Positions 35,930 to 45,230 are shown, counted from the stretch's first letter. The stretch: DNA of 64,000 bases from Pyruvatibacter sp. HU-CL02332 (GCF_040362765.1 NZ_BAABWK010000001.1:672990-736989), one strand, 5' to 3'. Notes: generated from the sequence alone by a model not told the origin. Numbers and translations are program-made.

Positions 35930-36499
35930 TTAGATGCCCCGTCCTTCGACATCCACCTTCAGCCGTTCGATTGCCGCTTCGGCCCCTTCAAGCTGCGGAT
36001 TGATTTCAAATGCGGCCCGATAGGCACCCAGCGCCGGCTCCTTGCGATCCAGATCATCGAACATGACCGCAAGACCCATGAGTGCAGCCCAATGGCGCGG
36101 TTCGCGCGCCAGCACCTGCGTCACGTCAGCGATGGCAGCATCATAGTCATTGATGACGTAATAGAGCGTCGCCCGCTTGTTCCAGGCCTCTGCGTAGTCC
36201 GGCTCAATCTCGATGGCTGTCGAGAACATATCCAGCGCAACAGCGTATTCCTGCGCCTCAAGCGCCTTGAGCCCCCGCAGCATGATGAGGTCAAGCGTCG
36301 GACTGCCTGAGTCGGACCACTGCCGCCAGATTTCATCCTCAATCAATGCTGCTTCGGCAGGACTTTGTGCCTTGGCCAGTTGATCGAACAGACGATCCAG
36401 CTCGGCAGAGGATGCTGCCAAGGCTGGAAATGCGCCCGTTGCAAAAACGATCAGAATCGCCTGCAAAGCCACACGAAACCGTGTCGGAAGAAAAGTCAT
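35930..36499 (-). CDS. Exported tetratricopeptide-repeat protein
   Basis: A 189-residue protein with a signal peptide ending in ALA. About three TPR units follow, for example LEAQEYAVALDMFSTAIEIEPDYAEAWNKRA and DYDAAIADVTQVLAREP (partial segments). Such proteins act as periplasmic scaffolds; no partner is visible. It lies 78 bp upstream of the hydrolase start on the same strand. Confidence 0.82.
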   Translation of the reverse strand: MTFLPTRFRVALQAILIVFATGAFPALAASSAELDRLFDQLAKAQSPAEAALIEDEIWRQWSDSGSPTLDLIMLRGLKALEAQEYAVALDMFSTAIEIEPDYAEAWNKRATLYYVINDYDAAIADVTQVLAREPRHWAALMGLAVMFDDLDRKEPALGAYRAAFEINPQLEGAEAAIERLKVDVEGRGI

Positions 36500-36564
36500 A
36501 CAGAAGTATATGTCCCTCAGGACCCCGTTGGCGAGTTACCGAACGGACAACAAGCTGTGAGCAC

Positions 36565-37620
36565 TCAGGCGTTGAGGTCTTCTCGCCGCACCCCGTCAAA
36601 CTCGGTGATGAAGTCAGCTCCATAGGCATTAGACGGTGTCTGGAAGCCGATCTTGACGTTACCGGCAGCTGCCCGCTGGGCGATTTCAAGCCCGGTTTCT
36701 GCTGTCAGAGTATAGCCTTCAGGTGTTTCCAGCCGACTGCGAACCACATTGCCGGCGCTGTCGGTTGCTTCACCTACAAGCGTCGTGAAGGAAGCTGCGC
36801 GCTGCTCATCGGTTGGTCCTTCGGGCATGCGCTCGATCTGCTTTTTGAGGAACCGTTGTACAGGCCCCGTTCCCATCACCCAGCGCGCCGCAGGCCCAAG
36901 GCCCGCCATCCGCTCCATGTCCTTGCTGGCTTCAAAGTAAATGGTGATGTCGGGAATGCCTGTAGAGTGATATGCGGTTGAAACATCACCCCACCCCACA
37001 GCAATCGAGTTACTTTCGCCTTTGCCATAATCCATTGTCCGACGCGGCGTCTTGCCAAGGGCAACAATCTTCTCACCGCGGCGCACCCGCGTGCCGGTCG
37101 AAATGCTTTCGACCATCGTCTTGCCGGTGCCGTGAGACATGTTGCCCATGCCCGCAATGCCCATCTCCAGGCGCTCTGCTTCCGGCAGCCGACGCTTCAT
37201 ATGCGCCGCCAGACAATCACTGGGAACGACATCAAAACCAACGCCCGGCAAAACCATGATGCCGGCCTTGCGCGCTTCCTCATCGCGGGCAGCGCAGGCC
37301 TCAAACACATCAATCTCGCCAGTGATATCCAGATAGTGGGTTTTTGTCCGGATGCAGGCATCAAGCATTGGCTTGGAAGTTGCCGAGAATGGCCCGGCGA
37401 TGTGCAAGACCGCGTCCACCTTCTCCAGTGCCTTGTCCAGCGCATTGGGCCGGTCGAGCGAAATGGCGGCCCATTCAAGCCCCAATGGTTCGGCGATCGC
37501 CTGAACCTTGGACGCATTACGCCCCGCCAATATGGGCTTCAGGCCTTTTTGCGCTGCTACCCGTGCTGTGAGCTTGCCGGTGTAACCGGTCGCCCCGTAA
37601 ATCATGAATCTGCCAGACAT
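36565..37620 (-). CDS. Saccharopine dehydrogenase-like / trans-acting enoyl reductase family
   Basis: A 351-residue Rossmann-fold protein. MIYGATGYTGKLTAR is the NADP-binding start, then LAGRNASKVQAIA and the AGPF motif shared with mycobacterial trans-acting enoyl reductase Rv2953. GVGFDVVPSDC is also family-typical. These proteins may reduce unsaturated or polyketide-like lipids; lysine metabolism is unlikely. The ATG at 37620 is the conserved N-terminus. Substrate unknown. Confidence 0.8.
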   Translation of the reverse strand: MSGRFMIYGATGYTGKLTARVAAQKGLKPILAGRNASKVQAIAEPLGLEWAAISLDRPNALDKALEKVDAVLHIAGPFSATSKPMLDACIRTKTHYLDITGEIDVFEACAARDEEARKAGIMVLPGVGFDVVPSDCLAAHMKRRLPEAERLEMGIAGMGNMSHGTGKTMVESISTGTRVRRGEKIVALGKTPRRTMDYGKGESNSIAVGWGDVSTAYHSTGIPDITIYFEASKDMERMAGLGPAARWVMGTGPVQRFLKKQIERMPEGPTDEQRAASFTTLVGEATDSAGNVVRSRLETPEGYTLTAETGLEIAQRAAAGNVKIGFQTPSNAYGADFITEFDGVRREDLNA

Positions 37621-37738
37621 CGTATCCCCGCCCCCAAAACAGGCCGCACAGGACATCCCCTGTCGCGGCCCATGACTGTTTCTTGAAAGGATCGTGACGT
37701 GTCCCGCCCAGCTGGGCAAGGGCTGCCGCACAACAGAT

Positions 37739-38368
37739 CTAGAGCAATCCGACAGCCGCCAATCGGGTGCGCAGATGGTCGGCTGACAGGAACTGATGCC
37801 CGATCATGCCGGCCTGGGTGGCAGCATCAGCATTCCCGGCAAGATCATCAACAAACAGCGCTTCACCAGCTTCAAGCCCGAACTGCTCAAGCGCCAGTTT
37901 GTAGATTGCAGGGTCAGGCTTCCTGAGCTGCACCTGCCCGGAAACAACAATGCCGCGAAAATGGTCCAGGAACGCATAGTCATCCGCATGGGGATGGGCC
38001 GGCGGCCAGGTCTGAGCGGGCCAATTGCTCAGGGCAAAGACCGGCACATCGCGCGCGACAAGCTCTTCAAGCACCGCCACGGTCTCAGGGATTGGCCCCA
38101 TGACGGCTTTTTGCCAGTCCGTGGCCATCGCATCCAGTGCTGGTGCAAAGTGAGGATAGTCTCGCTTGTAGGGCGCCAATGTCTCTTCAAACGGCGCAAG
38201 CGTGTCATGGCACGCGTGATGGGCGCGCCAGAAAACCTCCGCCAGGAAGGCCTCCAACACGCCACGCGTTGCAAAATGCTGGTGAAAAATCAGGCGGGGG
38301 TCCCAGTCGATCAGGACACCACCAAGGTCGAAAACAACCGCTTTCACGCTTCCCGTCTCATGAGACAT
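37739..38368 (-). CDS. HAD-IA family phosphatase
   Basis: A 209-residue haloacid-dehalogenase-superfamily hydrolase. Motif I is VVFDLGGVLIDWD with a second residue Gly-Gly rather than the Asp-x-Asp of many phosphatases (as in YihX-like HAD-IA proteins); motif II is FALSNW; motif III is the Lys of LRKPDPAIY; motif IV is LFVDDLAGN. A helical cap sits between motifs I and II. It could be a sugar phosphatase or an alpha-D-glucose-1-phosphatase-like enzyme. It lies 14 bp downstream of rpmJ, and they may share a message. Confidence 0.85.
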   Translation of the reverse strand: MSHETGSVKAVVFDLGGVLIDWDPRLIFHQHFATRGVLEAFLAEVFWRAHHACHDTLAPFEETLAPYKRDYPHFAPALDAMATDWQKAVMGPIPETVAVLEELVARDVPVFALSNWPAQTWPPAHPHADDYAFLDHFRGIVVSGQVQLRKPDPAIYKLALEQFGLEAGEALFVDDLAGNADAATQAGMIGHQFLSADHLRTRLAAVGLL

Positions 38369-38382
38369 CAGCGTGAGAGCCC

Positions 38383-38508
38383 TTAGCCCTGGCGGGCTTT
38401 GAAGCGCGGGTTGACCTTGTTAATGACGTAAAGGCGGCCTTTACGGCGCACGATACGGCAGTTTTTGTCGCGCTTGGCCAGCGACTTGAGCGAATTGCGG
38501 ACTTTCAT
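38383..38508 (-). CDS. rpmJ: 50S ribosomal protein L36, zinc-free type
   Basis: A 41-residue L36: [20 protein letters not shown], then [20 protein letters not shown]. Only one Cys remains, so it is the zinc-free (ykgO-like) form normal in alphaproteobacteria, matching the zinc-free L31 also seen in this window. No strong Shine-Dalgarno site is seen. The 282-bp region upstream contains a GC hairpin GCCGGG/CCCGGC (38567-38582) followed on the minus strand by TTTTCC, perhaps part of the leader. Confidence 0.93.
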   Translation of the reverse strand: MKVRNSLKSLAKRDKNCRIVRRKGRLYVINKVNPRFKARQG

Positions 38509-38790
38509 CGGATCGGATCGCTTGTATCTTGGCGCCGAGTAACCGGCAGCTCATGAAAACGGAAAAGCCGGGAAATCCCGGCCAGTTGGCGCGGAAAATA
38601 ACAGTACAGCCCCTCATGTCAACCACCTGAGCCAAGACTCATCTTCACAGCAGGCCTGTGCTGCATTTCCAATGCCGCACCTAGCCATATTGCTATGTCA
38701 TCAGGTAAAGGTGACGCCCAGTCAGGAATTATGGTGGCACCCGCTCCCCGCGGCGCATTCATGCCCCCCATAAGGTGAGTACCCTATCCC

Positions 38791-39807
38791 ATGAGTTACG
38801 AAGAGCGTCCACAAAACGCCAATAAGCCCGAAGGTCCGCCCTCCAACGCGCCCCTCGAAGAGCCGCTGGTCGAAATCAAAGAGCCACCCCTTTGGTTTAC
38901 CCGGGCGCTTGCGGCACCGCGCGAGAGCCGTCACGTGACGGTAGACGGCACGCCGATTCACTACCTTTTGTGGGGTGCGCCCAAAGAGGGCGAAGCGCCC
39001 AAGCCGGGAATCGTTTTCGTTCATGGCAATGGCGCCCACGCCATGTGGTTCGCCCACATCGCGCCGTTCCTGTCGGAGCAGTTTCAGGTTGCCTCAATGG
39101 ATCTGGGCGGCATGGGGGAAAGTGGATGGCGACCGGAACGCTACACCCGCGAAAGCTATGCTGAGGAAATCATTTCGGTCGTGCGCGACGCCAACATGAC
39201 GCCCGGCTACGTGGTCGGCCACTCCTTCGGCGGCTTCGTATCGCTGATTGCAGCTTCGACCTATGGCGAGGAACTGGGCGGCTTCATCCAAGTCGACTTT
39301 GGTGTGCGCCCCAAAGGCGAGCATGAAGAATGGTTCAAGGACAATCCGCCACCTCGTCCCACCCGCGTCTATCCGGACTACGAAACTGCCCTTGGCCGTT
39401 TTCGCCTGGCACCGGACCAACCACTGGCCAATCGCTTCATCTTTGACTTCATCGCCAAGGAAAGCCTGCGCGAGGCAACCCCAGAGCCCGACCATCTCGG
39501 CCGGACATCAGAAGCTGCCGGCTGGACATGGAAATTCGATCCGAAAATCTTCTACGGGCTGGTGCTGGGGGCAGACCTCAATGAGCGCTTTGCTGACATG
39601 GCCTGCCGCAAGGCGGTCGTCATGGGCGGCCTGTCATGGAATGGCCAGCAGGAAGTCATGGACCACCACCGCAAAGTCGGTGGAGACGCAACGCCCATCT
39701 TCTCAATCCCCGAAGCCCGCCACCACGTCATGCTCGATCAGCCCCACGCATTCACCATGGCCATACAAGGCCTGGTGACAGCATGGGAAGCAGAGCGGCT
39801 GGCTTAG
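38791..39807 (+). CDS. Alpha/beta hydrolase
   Basis: A 338-residue soluble hydrolase. The oxyanion motif is FVHGNGAHA, the nucleophile elbow VGHSFGG, and the C-terminal His is in EARHHVMLDQP. The N-terminal 45 residues are Pro/Glu-rich and probably disordered. The cap region is long and rich in aromatic residues. Family assignment beyond alpha/beta fold (epoxide hydrolase-like) is not possible by eye. It is convergent with the MFS gene, 9 bp apart. Confidence 0.82.
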   Translation: MSYEERPQNANKPEGPPSNAPLEEPLVEIKEPPLWFTRALAAPRESRHVTVDGTPIHYLLWGAPKEGEAPKPGIVFVHGNGAHAMWFAHIAPFLSEQFQVASMDLGGMGESGWRPERYTRESYAEEIISVVRDANMTPGYVVGHSFGGFVSLIAASTYGEELGGFIQVDFGVRPKGEHEEWFKDNPPPRPTRVYPDYETALGRFRLAPDQPLANRFIFDFIAKESLREATPEPDHLGRTSEAAGWTWKFDPKIFYGLVLGADLNERFADMACRKAVVMGGLSWNGQQEVMDHHRKVGGDATPIFSIPEARHHVMLDQPHAFTMAIQGLVTAWEAERLA

Positions 39808-39816
39808 CAATCGGAC

Positions 39817-41136
39817 TTAGCCCTTGGGCACCACGTCGCCGTCGTGGTCATCTTCATCGTCGTCATATCCAGCGCGTACGGACGAGACGAGCGGATGCAG
39901 CACGATGAAAATGCCCATGATCACCATCAGGCAGGCGGCAAGAATAAACGGTGCCTGCGGCATGATCTGATAGAGCGGCAGGGCAACAAATGGATTCACC
40001 ACATGGCCCATGGCAGCGGTCGAGCCGATATACCCGGCAATGGATCCCTGCTCGTCAGGCTCGACGCTCAAGGACGCAGCCGCAGACAGACCCGGACGCA
40101 GCAATCCAAATCCAAGGCCGGAGGCCACAAGTGCCATGACCAGTGTGGCGTAGTTGCCGCCAGTGATCATCAGTCCAAAGGCGACGATCATGATCAGCGT
40201 GCCACTGCGCAACATGGTCTGCACCGACAGGTTCATCCGCTGAATAAGCACCAGCTGTGCAAACAGCGTCGACATCGCCATGGCCATCATGCCGACGCCG
40301 ACCATCTGTGCAGCGTCTTCTACGCTCAGAGACAAGGTGTCCTGAAAGTAGAAGGCTGATACCTGCACAACGATGGACTGTCCCATCGCCATCAGCACTC
40401 CGACGATAAGAAACGGCCAGACCCGACTATCCTTGATCTTCAAGCGGTTCTTCTTGTCCTGACGCTCGCGCGGACGGGTCCGCTCAGGCAGCAGTACCCA
40501 GATCGCAATCGCGCTGGCAAAGGCTAGGGATCCCACAACAAAGAAAGGCGCGAGAAGCCCAAACACGATGAGCGCCGCGGCAACGCCCGGTCCAATAACA
40601 GTACCCATGCCGAATGCCGCGCCGATGGTAGCAACACCCGATGCCCGCTCCGCCCGGGTCGTCCGGTCAGCCACATAGGCCTGACTGGCCGGCATGGTGC
40701 CGGACCCAAACGCGCCGAAGATCGCACGCACGCCCACCAGCAAAGGGAACAACAGGGCCAGACCAATCATCCCCTGCATGCCCATCCAGATGAACACGGC
40801 GAAGCCAATGGTCGATGTGCCAAACCCGCAAAGTCCAATCAGCATGATCGGCTTGCGGCCCCACACATCACTGGTGCGTCCCCAGAACGGACTGGTGACA
40901 ACCCAAAGCAAAGCTGAAAGAGAGAAAATCGCGCCGACCTGGACTTCAGTCAGCCCAAGATCGCGCGCCACCGGCGGCAGGACGGCAAAAAACAGGGATT
41001 GCCCCATGCCCAGACACAGCAGGCAGAAGAACAGAATACCAAAGGCGCGCTTACGCTCTCCAGGCGTCGTCTGCTGCAGCGCAGACAAGTCTTCTGCAGG
41101 CGCAGATTCGGATTGTTGATCTTTGTTTGAGGTCAT
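39817..41136 (-). CDS. MFS transporter
   Basis: A 439-residue inner-membrane carrier with twelve predicted helices. The cytoplasmic loop motif GRTSDVWGRKP between helices 2 and 3 is the MFS motif A. A central basic loop (ERTRPRERQDKKNRLKIKD) separates the two halves and an acidic tail (DDDEDDHDGD) ends the protein. It resembles TetA/multidrug drug-proton antiporters. The substrate is not known. Confidence 0.87.
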   Translation of the reverse strand: MTSNKDQQSESAPAEDLSALQQTTPGERKRAFGILFFCLLCLGMGQSLFFAVLPPVARDLGLTEVQVGAIFSLSALLWVVTSPFWGRTSDVWGRKPIMLIGLCGFGTSTIGFAVFIWMGMQGMIGLALLFPLLVGVRAIFGAFGSGTMPASQAYVADRTTRAERASGVATIGAAFGMGTVIGPGVAAALIVFGLLAPFFVVGSLAFASAIAIWVLLPERTRPRERQDKKNRLKIKDSRVWPFLIVGVLMAMGQSIVVQVSAFYFQDTLSLSVEDAAQMVGVGMMAMAMSTLFAQLVLIQRMNLSVQTMLRSGTLIMIVAFGLMITGGNYATLVMALVASGLGFGLLRPGLSAAASLSVEPDEQGSIAGYIGSTAAMGHVVNPFVALPLYQIMPQAPFILAACLMVIMGIFIVLHPLVSSVRAGYDDDEDDHDGDVVPKG

Positions 41137-41262
41137 CAGCCTTGCCGAATGGGTCCGCCTACATAGCTCACGTCACAGGGGACGGTCCACATATGGGGCG
41201 GAATGGCAGTTATTCACCCCGCCCGGTCAAGCAGACATAAAGCAAATAGCGAAAGAACAGAC

Positions 41263-41991
41263 ATGAGCGCACCATTCCTGATTTTCGGCGCCACCGGCGG
41301 CGTGGGGTCGGCATTGGCATCCAAACTTAATGCCAAAGGGCTCCCGCTTGTGCTCACTGGCCGCGATGAAGAGGCTTTGTCCAACTCAGCAGATCAACTT
41401 GGCGCCCGTCACCTGGTGGGTGATGTGACGCGAGATGATGACCTGACACGCATTGTCGAACAGGCCACAACCGACGATGGCCTCGCCGGCCTGGCCTTTT
41501 GCGTTGGGTCCATCGACCTGAAACCATTGCGGCGCATTACCGGCGACGATCTGACTGCAGCTTTTCAGCTAAACGCTGTTTCAGCAGCACTCGCCATTCA
41601 AAAGGCCGCTCCGGCATTGAAGAAGGCAAAAGGGTCTGTGGTCCTGTTTTCAACCATCGCCGTAGACCAGGGTTTCACCAACCATGCCATCGTTTCTGCG
41701 GCAAAGGGTGCGGTAGAAGGATTGGGGCGAGCCCTTGCAGCGGACCTCGCACCGGACATTCGCGTAAACATCGTGGCCCCCAGCTTGATGGACACACAAC
41801 TCGCCGCCTCGATCACCCAATCAGAAGCCATGGCCCAGGGCATAGCGAAATTGCATCCCATTCCACGCCTTGGCGAAGCCGAGGATGCGGCAGCCCTTGC
41901 AGCATTTTTGCTGACGGATGAAAGCCCCTGGATCACCGGCCAGGTCATGCGCGTTGATGGTGGTCGCAGTCATCTGCGTACCAAGGGATAA
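41263..41991 (+). CDS. Atypical SDR family protein lacking the catalytic Tyr
   Basis: A 242-residue Rossmann protein. FGATGGVGSALASKL is the cofactor motif and VVLFSTIAV has the catalytic Ser. Where the YxxxK motif should be, the sequence reads VSAAKG, with Val in place of Tyr and a preceding NHAI. The C-terminus (WITGQVMRVDGG) is a normal SDR ending. It ends 8 bp before the photolyase gene, so they form an operon. Loss of Tyr suggests a non-reductase or an altered mechanism. Confidence 0.82.
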   Translation: MSAPFLIFGATGGVGSALASKLNAKGLPLVLTGRDEEALSNSADQLGARHLVGDVTRDDDLTRIVEQATTDDGLAGLAFCVGSIDLKPLRRITGDDLTAAFQLNAVSAALAIQKAAPALKKAKGSVVLFSTIAVDQGFTNHAIVSAAKGAVEGLGRALAADLAPDIRVNIVAPSLMDTQLAASITQSEAMAQGIAKLHPIPRLGEAEDAAALAAFLLTDESPWITGQVMRVDGGRSHLRTKG

Positions 41992-41999
41992 GCAGAAGC

Positions 42000-43532
42000 A
42001 TGGCGACAGTCCGCCTCATTCTCGGCGACCAGCTCAGCCCCGCCATGTCGTCACTTGCCGACATTGATCCCGACACAGACACGGTCTTGCTCGCTGAGGT
42101 TATGGCCGAGTGCACCTATGTGAAGCACCACAAGAAGAAGATCGTCTTCGTTCTGTCCGCCATGCGCCATTTCGCCCACGAACTGGAAGATCAGGGATAC
42201 AATGTCGATTACGTCAAGCTGACCGACAGGGGCAACACGGGCACCCTGAAGGGCGAAGCTGAACGCGCGCTCAAAAGACACAAGGCAAACCGTCTGGTCG
42301 TAACGCGTTCCGGTGAGTTCCGCCTCGCAGAAGACATGGAAACCTGGTGCACCGACCTGGGTGTCGATGTTGAGCTACGCGACGACGATCGTTTCCTGTG
42401 CAAATTGGACGAGTTCAACGAGTGGGCAGAGGGGCGCAAGGAACTGCGCATGGAGTATTTCTATCGGGAGATGCGCCGCAAGACGTCCTTCCTGATGGAC
42501 CAGAATGAAAAGCCCGAGGGCGGGCAATGGAACTTCGACAAAGACAACCGCAAACCGATCAAAGGTGATCTGGACTTTCCCGGCCCCTCAAAGTTCACCC
42601 CGGACGAGATCACCCAAGAGGTCATTGACCTCGTGAACAGCGAATTTGCTGATCACTTCGGACAGTCGGACGGTTTCACCTTCGCCACCACACGATCGCA
42701 GGCCGAGGACGCGCTACGCCATTTCATCCAGCATGCCCTGCCACGCTTTGGCGACTATCAGGATGCGATGACGGATAAAGACCCGCATCTGTTTCACAGC
42801 GTCATATCAACTTACCTGAATGCGGGACTGCTGGACGCCCACGCTGTATGTGCTGCCGCAGAAAACGCTTACAAAAACGGCGACGCCCCTCTCAATGCCG
42901 TCGAGGGCTTCATCAGGCAGATAATCGGTTGGCGAGAATTTGTCCGCGGCATCTATTGGCGCGAAATGCCCGACTACAAGACACGCAACACCCTGAATGC
43001 CACCACGCCCCTGCCGGAGTTCTTCTGGACCGGCGACACCAAAATGGCGTGCATGGCCCAAGCCATTGGCCAGACCCGTGACCACGCTTACGCCCACCAC
43101 ATTCAACGGCTGATGGTCACCGGTAACTTCGCCCTCATCGCCGGCCTGGACCCTGATGAAGTCAATGACTGGTACATGCGCGTTTACTCAGATGCCTATG
43201 AATGGGTGGAACTGCCCAACACCCACGGCATGGCCATATGGGCCGATGGTGGTGTGGTCGGGTCCAAGCCCTATGCCGCGAGCGGCAAATATATCGACCG
43301 CATGTCTGACCACTGCTCAAACTGCGCCTATAGCGTCAAGGAACAGACAGGCGAAACGGCATGCCCCTTCAATGCGCTGTACTGGGATTTTCTCGCTCGC
43401 CACGAAGAGCGCTTCAAAAAGAACGGTCGGATGGGGCTGGTCATGAAGTCGTTGGAGCGCATGAACTCACAAAAGCTCGACGCCACCCGCCAACGCGCCG
43501 CTGACATACTCAAGAACCTGGACGTGGTTTAG
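42000..43532 (+). CDS. phrB: Iron-sulfur bacterial cryptochrome/photolyase (PhrB-like, 6-4 repair)
   Basis: A 510-residue FeS-BCP protein. The N-terminal alpha/beta domain starts RLILGDQLSP, binding the ribolumazine antenna; the C-terminal helical part binds FAD. Four Cys at 351, 439, 442 and 455 match, shifted by one, the 4Fe-4S ligands C350, C438, C441 and C454 of Agrobacterium PhrB. PhrB repairs (6-4) photoproducts with light. The gene follows an atypical SDR, and its last 23 bp overlap an antisense DUF2256 gene. Confidence 0.92.
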   Translation: MATVRLILGDQLSPAMSSLADIDPDTDTVLLAEVMAECTYVKHHKKKIVFVLSAMRHFAHELEDQGYNVDYVKLTDRGNTGTLKGEAERALKRHKANRLVVTRSGEFRLAEDMETWCTDLGVDVELRDDDRFLCKLDEFNEWAEGRKELRMEYFYREMRRKTSFLMDQNEKPEGGQWNFDKDNRKPIKGDLDFPGPSKFTPDEITQEVIDLVNSEFADHFGQSDGFTFATTRSQAEDALRHFIQHALPRFGDYQDAMTDKDPHLFHSVISTYLNAGLLDAHAVCAAAENAYKNGDAPLNAVEGFIRQIIGWREFVRGIYWREMPDYKTRNTLNATTPLPEFFWTGDTKMACMAQAIGQTRDHAYAHHIQRLMVTGNFALIAGLDPDEVNDWYMRVYSDAYEWVELPNTHGMAIWADGGVVGSKPYAASGKYIDRMSDHCSNCAYSVKEQTGETACPFNALYWDFLARHEERFKKNGRMGLVMKSLERMNSQKLDATRQRAADILKNLDVV

Positions 43533-43662
43533 CCCGCGCACGCCGACATCGCTCGGAGCAATATCGGACATCCTCCCAGACATCCGCCCACTTGCGACGC
43601 CAGCTAAATGGGCGACCGCACGCGGCACAGTCCTTTGTTGGCAGGTCATGTTTCTTGCGCAT
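43510..43662 (-). CDS. DUF2256 zinc-ribbon-like small protein
   Basis: A 50-residue protein starting MRKKHDLPTKDCAACGRPF, followed by WRRKWADVWEDVRYCSERCRR. The CxxC and CxxxC pairs suggest one zinc site. DUF2256 proteins are often found beside or fused to Fe-S photolyase genes. The start at 43662 follows the conserved family N-terminus. It is convergent with phrB and overlaps its 3' end by 23 bp, so the tail after the zinc-ribbon (KPRPGS) is coded by antisense of the phrB C-terminus. Confidence 0.82.
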   Translation of the reverse strand: MRKKHDLPTKDCAACGRPFSWRRKWADVWEDVRYCSERCRRARAKPRPGS

Positions 43663-43706
43663 GTCTCAGAACTTGGATCATCACCGGTCCGAGGCAAGCG
43701 CTTTGG

Positions 43707-44462
43707 CTAAGCCGCCGCCGTCACCGGTGCACGATGCCGCGCATACATGGTCCGAACCCACTGGACACCATGATGATCTGCAAACTGATCAAGATAGGCC
43801 TGCACACTCGGCGCCACAGGTCGTGGCTTCATCATGTCTGCATAGTCCAGCTGAACAGATGGCGCGAGAATGGCAGCGGCCGTGAGATCGGCAATTGTGA
43901 ACTGGTCACCAACGAGGTACCCGGTGTCACGGGTTTGCGCCGCTACAAAGTCAAAGGCCTGTCGGGTCAGGGCATTGCCTTCTTCCAGAGCATCCGGGTG
44001 AATGTCCATGGACCTGCGCATCACCCCTTTCACAAGCGGCAGCATGCGCCGATAGATGAACCGCTTCGTAGGCGTTTGCCCCTGAGCAAACATCGAGCAC
44101 AGATAGTCCGGCTCATCGATCAGGTGAACAAAAAGCGAGCGACGTTCCTTGACCGCAATGTCGCCGTCAAATTTCTCAACCAGATCCATGGCCTGTTTCC
44201 GGGCGTCTTCATCGGCAGGCAACAGGGCTGGCTGCGGGAAACGCTTTTCCAGCTCCAGAACAATGTCCGTAGATCCCGCAAGGACATCTCCCTCGCCAAA
44301 CCGGATGACGGGCGTTTGCGTCTGCCCTGAAAGTTTCTTGATCTTGCCTGCATGGGGCCCGGGCATATAGGGAATGCGGGTATGGGGTATACCCTTGTAA
44401 TCCAGCGCCCAACGCGCTTTTTCATTATAGTGCGACATGGGAAACATATGCAGTTCAATCAT
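43707..44462 (-). CDS. Glutathione S-transferase family protein
   Basis: A 251-residue GST-fold protein. The thioredoxin-like N-terminus begins LHMFPMSHYNEKARWALDYKG, with PVIRF (cis-Pro) and GSTDIVLELEKRF (glutathione-binding Ser). The C-terminal helical domain has GDQFTIADLTAAAILAP, the usual N-capping box. It is divergent from a tetR gene, 116 bp apart, with a palindromic motif between; the TetR probably controls it. Confidence 0.85.
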   Translation of the reverse strand: MIELHMFPMSHYNEKARWALDYKGIPHTRIPYMPGPHAGKIKKLSGQTQTPVIRFGEGDVLAGSTDIVLELEKRFPQPALLPADEDARKQAMDLVEKFDGDIAVKERRSLFVHLIDEPDYLCSMFAQGQTPTKRFIYRRMLPLVKGVMRRSMDIHPDALEEGNALTRQAFDFVAAQTRDTGYLVGDQFTIADLTAAAILAPSVQLDYADMMKPRPVAPSVQAYLDQFADHHGVQWVRTMYARHRAPVTAAA

Positions 44463-44526
44463 CGACCCGTCCTTCTGCCGTCAACAAACCAAGCCATATG
44501 CAGTGGCTTGATTTTCGGTCATCATC

Positions 44527-44546
44527 TATTAAATTATGACCATAAT
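44527..44546. promoter_or_regulatory. Operator-like motif between gst and tetR, shared with DUF2461 promoter
   Basis: TATTAAATTATGACCATAAT. The right part ATTATG-AC-CATAAT is an inverted repeat. A copy differing at one base lies at 52808-52827. A GGTCAT/ATGACC pair also spans the region 44518-44542. Likely the TetR binding site. Confidence 0.5.
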
Positions 44547-44578
44547 CTTATACCTGTTTTGGAGGCCGCGTAAAGCGC

Positions 44579-45166
44579 ATGCGATATCCCCCCGGCCATA
44601 AGGAAGAAACCCGCGCCCGCATTGTGCAGGCAGCGGCGGACCTTTTCAGAACCCGCGGCTATGAAGGCGTTGGTGTCCAGGACATCATGAAGGAAGCAGG
44701 CCTCACCCATGGCGGGTTCTACGGCCACTTCAAATCCAAGCAGCATCTCTTTCAATCAGTAATGGGCCTTGAGGCCGACTTCCTGCGCCGCATGCGTGCG
44801 CGAACCGGCACCACCGGCAAGGCACTGCGGGACGAAGCCAAAGACATTTGCACAGGCTACCTTGAACCGGCCCACATGGACGCCATCAGCAAGGGATGCC
44901 CCATGGCCTCTCTCGCCGTAGATGCCGCCCGCGCGGACACCAAAACGCGCAAGGAGTTCGCCAGGGGATTGAGCGATCTGGAGCGAGAGTTTGCTCGTGG
45001 CCTCACGTCATCAGGGGAACCGGATTCGCGGGCGCTGGCTGCCATCGCACTCGCCGTTGGAGGCTTTATCCTTGGCCGTGCGTCAGGAGACAAAGACCTG
45101 CAGACAGCAATAATGTCAGCATCACGCGACGAAATTGCCAACCTGCTCGACCGCTCGAAACCTTAG
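44579..45166 (+). CDS. TetR family transcriptional regulator
   Basis: A 195-residue repressor. The helix-turn-helix GVQDIMKEAGLTHGGFYGHFKSKQ (seen as two short segments) is close to the AcrR/NemR-like consensus. The ligand-binding part contains KGCPMASLAVDAA, a conserved GCP motif of TetR proteins that sense electrophiles. It is divergent from gst and 64 bp upstream of an acyl-CoA dehydrogenase gene on the same strand. It may regulate both and the DUF2461 gene through the shared motif. Confidence 0.88.
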   Translation: MRYPPGHKEETRARIVQAAADLFRTRGYEGVGVQDIMKEAGLTHGGFYGHFKSKQHLFQSVMGLEADFLRRMRARTGTTGKALRDEAKDICTGYLEPAHMDAISKGCPMASLAVDAARADTKTRKEFARGLSDLEREFARGLTSSGEPDSRALAAIALAVGGFILGRASGDKDLQTAIMSASRDEIANLLDRSKP

Positions 45167-45196
45167 GCGAGACGACGCCCATATCCCGCGATAGAG

Positions 45197-45224
45197 TGCT
45201 CCCGAAATCAATATATCGGGAGCA
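45197..45224 (+). promoter_or_regulatory. Hairpin overlapping the ribosome-binding site of the acyl-CoA dehydrogenase
   Basis: Perfect 9-bp arms TGCTCCCGA and TCGGGAGCA with a 10-base AT-rich loop. The right arm contains GGGAG, the likely ribosome-binding site for the ATG at 45231. In RNA the site would be closed; in DNA the palindrome could be an operator. Confidence 0.5.
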
Positions 45225-45230
45225 GCACCT

